Positions 17,303 to 26,800 of a DNA stretch of 64,000 bases are shown piece after piece. The position numbers were made by a program, and so were the translations under genes. The stretch lies in contig CAWEMO010000005.1 in the NCBI GenBank assembly GCA_963810195.1, forward strand, positions 124,001 through 188,000, read 5' to 3'. The notes beneath the pieces were generated by a model, which was not told where the DNA came from, did not search any database, and saw only the letters and a list, made by a program, of their open reading frames with translations. Within the stretch, counting starts at the first letter, position 1, and the number at the start of each line of letters is the position of its first letter. Source of the stretch: Chersky-840 sp963810195. Its GTDB lineage: Bacteria; Actinomycetota; Acidimicrobiia; Acidimicrobiales; UBA8190.

Positions 17303-19996
17303 ATGAGCACGGTCGATCGGACAGGCCGCCACAGAAGGGGTCGACGCCGTGTAATCCTGGGCGCCGTCGCCCTGGTGGTGGTCGTGCCGGTGGTGAGCGT
17401 GCTCACCGAGTCCCTTGCTGCCGCCGCGACTCCGAACCTGGTCCAGGACACGTCCGGGTCCAACAGCAATTCCAGCCCCGGGAGCCCCGTGTCCCTCACG
17501 GCATCCCTCCCATCACCATGCAACTCTGGTGACACGCTGATCGCCTTCATCACCATCGGGCAGCAGGCCTCGGCGGGGGGAATGGTCAGTGTCACGCCCC
17601 CGGGCTGGCAGCGGCTCTACGAGCACTCGCCGACCGACACCTCGCCGTACCAGGGCTGGTTCGCCCTCTCCGATTGTTCGAGCTCCACACAGAGTGCGAC
17701 CTTCACGGTCACGGCTCCCAACGACTCGAGCGGCACGTCGGGCAGCATCGTCCTGAGCGAGTACTCGGGCCTGCCCGACCCCATCGCCGTGGACTTCGCC
17801 ACCAACGACGGGTCCTCCTCGTCCACGACGGCCGACACCCTGAGCGGGGAGTCACCGTCCTCGTCGGGCGAGCTGACCCTCACCGCGCTTTCGTTCTACT
17901 CGTCGTCGACCCCGTCGTCGACCACCCCCACGCCAGGATGGAGCCCGGCCGGGTCCGTGCCGTCGTCCCCGCTGCCCGCCTACTCCTCCTGGAAGGTCGG
18001 GACGTCATCGGCCCCGTCGGCTTCCTTCGGCTGGTCCCCGGCGGCGCCGTTCGAGGTCACGATGTTGGCATTGGAAGCGGGGCCCGCCGGGGGCGCTCCG
18101 GGCGTCGTCCAGGAGGACCAGGGAGCCTTCTCCGGACAGAGCTCGTGGGGGGTGAGCCTGCCGAGCGGCGTCGCCACCGGTGATGCCCTGGTGGCCCTGA
18201 TCGGAACGAACGCGTCGGGTTCGACGGGCTCCGGGTACGAGGCCTCCTCGATCAACGGCGGGAACGTGACCTGGCAGCAGGTCACCGGATACCGCCAATC
18301 CGGGACCGGGAGCGCCGAGGTCTGGGTCGGGTTCGCGTCGACGGGAACGTCGGGTTCGACCACGGTGACGGCGTCGCTGAACGGCTCGGTGAGCGGCAAC
18401 ATGGTGGTGGCGGAGGTGTCGGGCATCGCCGAGCCCGACGCCCAGAACTCCGGCAGCGGCACCACGGCGCCGTCGATCACTCCCCACGCCGGGGACTTCC
18501 TGGTCGGCTTCCTCACGACCACGGGCGCGGTGGAGGTCCATCCCCAGCCGAACTGGTCGACCTTCTCGCTGGCCGCGTCCAACTACGCGGGAGAATGGCA
18601 GTCGAACGTGCCCCACTCCTCGACCTCCCCGTCGTGGACGACGACGGGGGGCTCCTCGATCGCCGCCCAGGCCGCTTTCAGGGCCACGGCGTCGGTGCCC
18701 ACGGTCACCGGCGTCAGCCCGGCCGCCGGGCCCCTCACGGGCGGGACGTCGGTCACGATCACCGGCACCAACTTCACTACGGGGGCCAGCGTCAGCTTCG
18801 GAGGGACGGCGGCCACCGGTGTCAGCGTGGTCTCGAGTACCTCTATCACCGCCACCAGCCCCTCCAGCTCGGCCCGCACCGTGGACGTCACCGTGACGGT
18901 CTCCGGGACCACCTCGCCGGCAGGGGTCCAGGACGAATTCTCGTACGTGGGCCAACCGACGGTGACGGGCGTGAGCCCCGGCTCCGGTTCCTACGGCGGG
19001 GGGTCGACGGTGACGGTGACGGGGACCAACTTCTTCGCCGTCTCGGCTGTCTCGTTCGGCTCGAATCCGGGGACGATCCAGTCCGTGAGTTCCGGCGGCA
19101 CGAGCCTGGTGGTGACTTCGCCCGCCGGGTCGGGCACGGTTGATGTGACAGTGACCGCCGGGGGTGGCACGAGCGCCACCGTAAGCGCCGATGCCTTCAC
19201 GTACACGTCCGCGCCGCCGACGGGGAACACCGGCTACTGGATGGTGGGCAGGGACGGAGGGGTCTTCGCCTTCGGCAACGCCGGCTTCGTGGGATCGCTT
19301 CCGGGACTCGGGGTCCACGTCAACGACATCGTCGGCGTGGTACCCACGCACGACAGCGGCGGCTACTGGATGGTCGGGTCCGACGGGGGGGTCTTCGCCT
19401 TCGGCGACGCCGGCTTCGTGGGATCGCTTCCGGGACTCGGGGTCCACGTCAACGACATCGTCGGAGTGGTCCCCACACCCACCGGCAAGGGCTACTGGAT
19501 GGTGGGCCGGGACGGCGGGGTCTTCGCCTTCGGTGACGCCGGCTTCGTGGGATCGCTTCCGGGCATCGGGGTCCACGTCAACGACATCGTCGGAGTGGTC
19601 CCCACCTCCACCGGCAAGGGCTACTGGATGGTCGGGTCCCACGGCGAGGTGTTCACCTTCGGCGACGCCGGCTTCATGGGATCGCTTCCGGGGCTCGGGG
19701 TCCGCGTCAGCGACATCGTGGGGCTGGTCCCCACGCCGACCGGCAGGGGCTACTGGATGGTCGGGAAGGACGGAGGCGTGTTCGCCTTCGGTGACGCCGG
19801 CTTCGTGGGATCGCTCCCGGGCATCGGGGTCCATGTGTCCAACATCGTCGGCGTGGTGCCCACCAAGGACAGCGGCGGCTACTGGATGGTGGGGTCAGAC
19901 GGCGGCGTGTTCGCCTTCGGTGACGCCGGCTTCGTGGGATCGCTTCCGGGCCTCGGCGTCCACGTCAACGACATCGTCGGGGTCGTGCCTACCTAG
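17303..19996 (+). CDS. Secreted IPT/TIG protein with six GYWMVG repeats (second paralogue)
   Basis: About 897 residues. An Arg-rich N-terminus and hydrophobic core (VILGAVALVVVVPVVSVL) ending in LAAAA give a signal peptide. Two roughly 200-residue Ser/Thr-rich modules follow (NLVQDTSG..., VVQEDQGAF...), each with GDTLIAF or GDALVAL and VVAEVSGI-type strands; they resemble the N-terminal modules of the giant gene downstream. Two IPT/TIG domains (from about residues 466 and 550) and six GYWMVG repeats (from about residue 643) complete it. The fourth repeat is the most divergent (SHGEVFTFGDAGFMG). Start ATG 17303 is preferred to TTG 17294. It is probably a surface or adhesin-like protein. Confidence 0.8.
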   Translation: MSTVDRTGRHRRGRRRVILGAVALVVVVPVVSVLTESLAAAATPNLVQDTSGSNSNSSPGSPVSLTASLPSPCNSGDTLIAFITIGQQASAGGMVSVTPPGWQRLYEHSPTDTSPYQGWFALSDCSSSTQSATFTVTAPNDSSGTSGSIVLSEYSGLPDPIAVDFATNDGSSSSTTADTLSGESPSSSGELTLTALSFYSSSTPSSTTPTPGWSPAGSVPSSPLPAYSSWKVGTSSAPSASFGWSPAAPFEVTMLALEAGPAGGAPGVVQEDQGAFSGQSSWGVSLPSGVATGDALVALIGTNASGSTGSGYEASSINGGNVTWQQVTGYRQSGTGSAEVWVGFASTGTSGSTTVTASLNGSVSGNMVVAEVSGIAEPDAQNSGSGTTAPSITPHAGDFLVGFLTTTGAVEVHPQPNWSTFSLAASNYAGEWQSNVPHSSTSPSWTTTGGSSIAAQAAFRATASVPTVTGVSPAAGPLTGGTSVTITGTNFTTGASVSFGGTAATGVSVVSSTSITATSPSSSARTVDVTVTVSGTTSPAGVQDEFSYVGQPTVTGVSPGSGSYGGGSTVTVTGTNFFAVSAVSFGSNPGTIQSVSSGGTSLVVTSPAGSGTVDVTVTAGGGTSATVSADAFTYTSAPPTGNTGYWMVGRDGGVFAFGNAGFVGSLPGLGVHVNDIVGVVPTHDSGGYWMVGSDGGVFAFGDAGFVGSLPGLGVHVNDIVGVVPTPTGKGYWMVGRDGGVFAFGDAGFVGSLPGIGVHVNDIVGVVPTSTGKGYWMVGSHGEVFTFGDAGFMGSLPGLGVRVSDIVGLVPTPTGRGYWMVGKDGGVFAFGDAGFVGSLPGIGVHVSNIVGVVPTKDSGGYWMVGSDGGVFAFGDAGFVGSLPGLGVHVNDIVGVVPT

Positions 19997-20051
19997 CGCG
20001 ATCCCCGAGTTGCGTTCCGGGACGTTTCGGCTAGTTTCGGTGTTCCCACCC

Positions 20052-20112
20052 GTGGGGTTGGCCTCGTGTTGAGGGCTCGTTGGGCGTGGCCTGAGGTTGA
20101 TCGGCCAGCATT
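20052..20112. repeat. Intergenic 60-bp element, copy B
   Basis: Counterpart of 17180-17240, located after the second IPT/TIG gene. Both copies directly follow a gene ending in GYWMVG repeats. Confidence 0.7.
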
Positions 20113-20213
20113 TGGCGGGTGGCAATGGGAGCCCGCTCTCGTGGCACCCACCCCAGGACTAATCGATGAACCGATCACTCACGCCCCGAAACACGATCCC
20201 GACGCGCCCTCTC

Positions 20214-20762
20214 TCAGGCCGCGGCTTGGCGGAGGGGAAAGGCTTTCACCAGGCGGTAGGTGGGCCCGGGATCGCCGATCGCCATGAGCCAGATCTCGGT
20301 CGCCCTGCCGGTGATGGGCAGACTGCGCTTCGCCATCCACCCCGCGGCCCGCATCAGGAGCCGTGGCGCGTCCTCACCCACCGTGACGTGGGGTTTCACG
20401 TCGTCGAACGCCCCTTCGTAGGGTGGGTACTCGGGGAATGCGGCCGTCACCGCCGCCGTGAGCTCGCGGAACCTGTCGACGGGAGATGGTGCGAGGTGGA
20501 CGACCCGGTCGTCGAACCACCGCACCTCGGACAGGTCGAAGTCGAAGGGGTCACACCGACCGAAGAGCTCCCCGAGCTCGTCGAGCACGGCCTCGGAGAT
20601 CTGCGCCGGCGCCATGAACGGGAACAGCACCGTGACGTGGGCGGGCATGGCGTAGCGCCTCGAGGGGTCGAGCCGGCGTCGGTAACGGTCGATCACCGCG
20701 TCGGCCTCGGCCATGGGCACGAGCAGGATGCTCTGCGGGACGACGCCACCGTTCGTGATCAC
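20214..20762 (-). CDS. 2H phosphoesterase superfamily protein (2'-5' RNA ligase-like)
   Basis: 182 residues with the two HxT motifs of LigT/2H phosphoesterases: AMPAHVTVLFPF and KPHVTVGED, about 85 residues apart. LLVPMAEADAVIDRYRRRLDPS is the usual first strand and helix. Members hydrolyse 2',3'-cyclic or 2'-5' linkages in RNA or nucleotides; the true substrate is unknown. It lies between two IPT/TIG genes on the opposite strand, an apparent later interruption of that block. Confidence 0.85.
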   Translation of the reverse strand: MITNGGVVPQSILLVPMAEADAVIDRYRRRLDPSRRYAMPAHVTVLFPFMAPAQISEAVLDELGELFGRCDPFDFDLSEVRWFDDRVVHLAPSPVDRFRELTAAVTAAFPEYPPYEGAFDDVKPHVTVGEDAPRLLMRAAGWMAKRSLPITGRATEIWLMAIGDPGPTYRLVKAFPLRQAAA

Positions 20763-20809
20763 GGCATGTTACAGACGTCGTGCACGGCACCACGCGACGC
20801 CCGGGTGCC

Positions 20810-23800
20810 ATGAAGCCGCCGAACACGGTGCACCGGATCCGTGGCCGTGGTGGTGCCCGGCGGAGGGTGGGGCTGGGCGTCGTCGCCCTGCTCGTCGCCC
20901 CCGCGCTCAGCGTGCTCCAGCAATCGGTGGCGGCCGCCGCCACCCCTGCGCTGGTGCAGTCCGCAGCCGGGCAGGGCAGTAATTCGACCTCGGGGAGCAC
21001 CGTGCCGATCACGGCCACGCTCGGGTCCCCGTGCACCTCGGGCGACACGCTGATCGCGTTCGTCACCATCGCCCAGCAGGCTTCGGTGGCCGGTCAGGTC
21101 ATCGCCACCCCGGCCGGGTGGAGGCGCCTGTACGAGCACGCGCCCAGTGACCCCGCACCGCCCACGACCATCTCGCCGTACCAGGGGTGGTTCGCCCTTT
21201 CCGACTGCTCGAGCTCCGTTCAGAGCGCCACGTTCTCGATCACTTCGCCGGGCAACACCGCCGGGACCTCGGGCAGCGTGGTCCTGAGCGAGTACTCGGG
21301 GCTCCCCGACCCCGTGGTCCTGGACTTCGCCACCAACACCGGGTCACCGTCGTCGGCCACGTCCGGGAGCCTGAGCGGACAGACGCCGGCCGGCTCCGGG
21401 GAGCTGACCTTGACCGCGCTCTCGTTCTACGGCACGTCCCCCTCGTCGACCACCCCGTCGGGATGGAGCCTCGCCGGGTCCGAGACCGCCACGCTCCCGG
21501 CCTTCACCTATTGGCGGGTCGGGACCTCATCGGCGCCCTCCGCCTCGTTCAGCTGGTCCCCGTCCTCGTCGTACGAGCTCACCATCCTGGCGCTCAAAGC
21601 GGGCACGAGCGCCACCACGCCCGACGTCGTCCAGGAGAACCAGGGTGCGTTCACGGGCCAGTCCTCCTGGTCGGTGTCCCTGCCCGGCGGCGTGAGCGCC
21701 GGTGACGCCCTCGTGGCCGTCATCGGGAGCGACGCCTCGCGGTCAACCGGGGCGGGATTCGAGGCCACCGCGGTCTCGGGGGGCGGCGTCACGTGGCAGC
21801 AGGTCGCCGGGTACTTCCAGTCGGGGAACGGCACCTCCGAGGTGTGGGTGGGCTTCGGATCCGCCGGGACGTCGGGCTCGACGCCGGTGACCGCCACCTT
21901 GGCCGGCGCCGTCGACGGCCACATGGTGGTGTCCGAGGTGTCGGGCATCGCCGGGGTGGACACGAGCTCGACCAACCACGGCACCAGCACCACGCCGACG
22001 GCGACGGCGATCACCCCCCACGCCGGGGACTTCCTGGTCGGCGCCCTCACCACGAACCCCTCGACCATCGGGAGCCACCCCACGCCGAACTGGTCGACCT
22101 ACTCGCTCTCGGCCTCCTCGTACGCGGCCGAGTGGCAGTCGAACGTGGCCGCCGTGTCCTCGACCCCCGAATGGGTGGCGAACCCCTCGGGCGACTGGAT
22201 CACCGTGCAGGCCGCCTTCACCACGAGCGCGTCGCAGACCGTCCCCGGCGCCGTCGGCAGCCTGGTCAACGGGGACGGGACCGGGGTCACGACACTTTCG
22301 GTGTCTCCCCAGCACACCGGTGACCTCCTCGTGCTGGCGGTCAAGATCGGGTCGTCGACCGTCACGGCGTCGTCGGTGGCGGGTGGGGGGGTGGGCACCT
22401 GGACGCGAGCCGAGGGCCCCTACACCGGCTACAGCGGAAACGACCTCGAGCTCTGGAGCGGGAGGGTCACCTCCATAGGGGCTTCCACGGTCACCGTGGG
22501 CTTCTCCGCCAGCGTCACCTCGATCTACACCGGGCTCGCCGCCCAGGAGTTCTCGAGCGGGAGCTCGGGCACGGTGTGGGGCGTCGACAACGGGACGGGG
22601 ATCTCCAACGCCTCGTCGACGACGGTGACCTTCCCCAAGCTCACCCCGGCGTCGACCGACGAGCTGTACTTCGGCTACGGGGCGGTGGCCAACACCGGAG
22701 CGGCCGGGAGCACCTCGGGATTCGGCTACGCCACGACCTCGGACGGTGACCTGGCGGCATTCGACACTTCCGTCACGGGCGCCGTGCAGCCCACGGCCTC
22801 GCAGAGCCCGGCCGGCGTGTCCGGGGCGGTCGCCGTCCTCATCACGGGCTCGGCCTCCACCACGCCGACCGTCACCGGGGTGAGCCCCGGTTCGGGCCCG
22901 GTCTCAGGGGGAACCTCGGTCACCGTCACCGGCTCCAACTTCACCGGGGTCACGGCCGTGAAGTTCGGCGCCACGGCGGCTACCGGGGTCACCGTGAACA
23001 GCGCCATCTCGCTCACGGCCACGGCCCCGGCCGGCTCGGCGGGCACGGTCGACGTCACGGTCACGGCTTCCGGAGGGACGAGCGTCACCAGCTCGGCCGA
23101 CCGCTACACCTACGTGGCATCCCCCACCGTCAGTGGTGTGAGCCCCACATCCGGTCCCACCGGCGGAGGGACGTCGGTCACCATCACCGGCACCAACCTC
23201 ACCGGAGCCAGCGCCGTGAAGTTCGGCGCCACGGCCGCCACCGGGGTCACCGTCACCAGCGCCACCTCCGTCACCGCCACGTCCCCGGCGGGATCGGCGG
23301 GCGCGGTGGACGTGACGGTCACCACCCCGGGAGGGACCTCTTCGACCAGCCCCGCCGACCAGTTCACCTACGTCGCCTCGACCGTTCCCACCGTGACCAA
23401 CGTGAGCCCCGTCTCGGGCCCGGTGGCGGGGGGCACGTCGGTCACCATCACCGGCACCAACTTCACCGGGGTCAGCGCCGTGAAGTTCGGCGCCACGGCG
23501 TCGAGCAGCGTGACGGTCAACTCCACCACCTCCCTCACCGCCACGGCCCCGGCCGGCTCGGCGGGCACGGTCGACGTCACGGTGACGGCCTCGGGGGGCA
23601 CCTCGGCCACCAACAGCGCCGACCGCTACACCTACACGACGGCGACGGCGACGATCGCGGCCGTGGGCACCCAGGGCTTCGCCGCCGCCAACGGCACCAC
23701 GACCCTGGCGGTGTCCCCCCAGCACGCCGGCGACCTCCTCGTCCTCGCCGTCAAAGCCGACTCGACGAGCATCACGGCGACCTCGGTGTCGGGTGGCGGA

Positions 23801-26800
23801 GTCGGTACCTGGACACGCGCCGGGGGCCCGTACTCCGGCTACTCCGGGCACGACCTCGAGATCTGGACCGGGACGGTGACCACGACCGGGGCGTCCACCG
23901 TCACCGTGGCCTTCTCCGCCAGCGTCACCGCGGTGTACACGGGGCTGGCGACCCAGGAGTTCTCGGCCTCCTCGGGAACGGCCACGGTATGGGGGACCGA
24001 CACCAAGGCGGGGGTCTCCAACGCCTCGTCGACGACGGTCACCTTCCCCGCCCTCACGCCCGCCGGGACCGGCGAGCTCTACTTCGCCTACGACGCCGTG
24101 GCCAACTCCGCGTCGGCCGGGACCACCTCGGGTTTCACCTACACGACGACGTCCGACGGTGACGTGACGACCTACGACACCGGTGTCTCGTCCGCGGTGG
24201 CGCCCACGGCCAAGCAGAGCCCGGCCGGGGTGTCGGGCGGGGTGGCGGTCCTCCTCACGGCGGCGAGCTCCGCGGCTCCTCCCACCGTCAGTGGTGTGAG
24301 CCCCACATCCGGTCCCACCGGCGGAGGGACGTCGGTCACCATCACCGGCACCAACCTCACCGGAGCCAGCGCCGTGAAGTTCGGCGCCACGGCCGCCACC
24401 GGGGTCACCGTCACCAGCGCCACCTCCGTCACCGCCACGTCCCCGGCGGGATCGGCGGGCGCGGTGGACGTGACGGTCACCACCCCGGGAGGGACCTCTT
24501 CGACCAGCCCCGCCGACCAGTTCACCTACGTCGCCTCGACCGTTCCCACCGTGACCAACGTGAGCCCCGTCTCGGGCCCGGTGGCGGGGGGCACGTCGGT
24601 CACCATCACCGGCACCAACTTCACCGGGGTCAGCGCCGTGAAGTTCGGCGCCACGGCGTCGAGCAGCGTGACGGTCAACTCCACCACCTCCCTCACCGCC
24701 ACGGCCCCGGCCGGCTCGGCGGGCACGGTCGACGTCACGGTGACGGCCTCGGGGGGCACCTCGGCCACCAACAGCGCCGACCGCTACACCTACGTCGCGG
24801 CACCCACCGTCACCGGGGTCAGCCCCACCTCGGGCCCCACCGCCGGCGGCATCCCGGTCACCATCACGGGCACCAACTTCACCGGGGTCTCGGCCGTGGA
24901 GTTCGGCACGGTGGCGGCCACCAGCTACACGGTCAACTCGGCCACGTCCATCACGGCCACGCCGCGAGCCGAGCCCGCCGGCACCGTCGACGTGACCGTG
25001 CTGACGCCGGGAGGGACCAGCGCCACCAGCCCGGCGGACGAGTTCACCTTCGTCACCCCGCCCGCTCCCACCGTCACCGGCGTGAGCCCCGCCTCGGGCC
25101 CGACCAGCGGCGGCACCACGGTCACCATCACCGGAACCAACTTCACCGGGGCGACCTCGGTGTCCTTCGGCGCCGCGGCGGCCACCGGCGTCACCGTCAC
25201 CAGCGCCACCTCCCTCACCGCCACGGCCCCGGCCGGCTCGGCGGGCGCGGTGGACGTGACGGTCACCACGCCCGGAGGCACGAGCGCGACGGGCTCGGCC
25301 GACCGCTACACCTACGTCGTCGCCTCGGTCACCATCACCGCGGTCGGGACCCTGGCCAACAACAGCGGAACCGACATCACGACTCTGGCGGTGTCCCCCC
25401 AGCACGCCGGCGACCTGCTCGTCCTGGCCGTGAAGGCCGACTCGACGAGCGTGACGGTGTCGACGGTCTCGGGGGGAGGCGTGAGTGCGTGGTCACGAGC
25501 CGAGGGCCCCTATGCCGGGTACTCCGGGCACGACATCGAGATCTGGACCGGGACCGTGACCACGACGGGGACGTCCACCGTCACCGTGACCTTCTCGGGC
25601 AGCGTGGCCTCGACCCAGACGGGGATGGTGAGCCAGGAGTTCTCGGGCAGCTCGGGCACGGTGTGGGGTATCGACAACGGGACGGGGATCTCCAACGCCT
25701 CGTCGACGACGGTCACCTTCCCCAAGCTCACCCCGACGGGGACCGGCGAGCTGTACTTCGCCTACGACGCCGTGGCGGAGTCGGGGGCGGCCGGGACCAC
25801 CTCGGGCTTCTCCTACGCCGTCACCACCGACGGTGACGTCGCCACTTACGACACCCACGTCTCGACAGCCGTGCAACCCACCGCCACGCAGAGTCCCGCG
25901 GGGATCTCGGGCGGGCTGGGGGTCCTCATCACGGCCTCGGGCTCCGGGGCGCCGTCCCCTGCCGTCACCGGCGTGAGCCCCGCCTCGGGCCTCACCGCCG
26001 GGGGGACCTCGGTCACCATCACCGGCACCAACTTCACCGGGGTCAACGCCGTGAGCTTCGGCACCACCGCGGCCACCAGCTTCACGGTGAACTCGGCCAC
26101 CTCGATCACCGCCATCTCGCCCGCCCAGCCCGCCTGGCAGGCGGACGTCACGGTGTCGGGGTCGGGAGGGACCTCGACGACCGGTCCCGCCGACCGCTTC
26201 ACCTTCGAGGCTGCCGCGCCGGCGTCGGCGTCGAAGCCCCATGTGATGGTCGTCATGATGGAGAACGAGTCCTACAGCGACCTCATCGGCAACAGCGCCG
26301 CGCCCAACCTCAACCGACTCGCCCAGGACTACGGGCTCGCCACCGACTCGTATGCCATCGGGCACCCCTCGCTCCCCAACTACATCGAGCAGATCTCGGG
26401 GTCGAACTACGGGGTGACCGACGACGGGACACCGCAGTCCGAGGGCCTCTCGAGCGGCGACACCACCATCGCCAACCAGCTCGAGTCGGCCGGGATCCCC
26501 TGGCGGGCCTACTTCGAGTCCATGCCCTCCGACGGCTACACGGGGGGTGACACGGGGGGGACCGACCCCTACGGGGGCGACTACTACCTCCAGCACCACA
26601 ACCCCTTCGTCTACTTCCCGGCGGTGACGTCGCTGTCCGACTTCGCCAGCAATGTGGTCCCGCTCACGGGCATCACGAGCGACCTCGACTCCGCCTCCCC
26701 CCCGGCCTTCGTCTGGGTTACGCCCAACGCCGTCGACGACATGCACGATGGTCCTCTGGTCGCCGACGGCGACACGGTGCCCACCGTGGGAGACGCCTGG

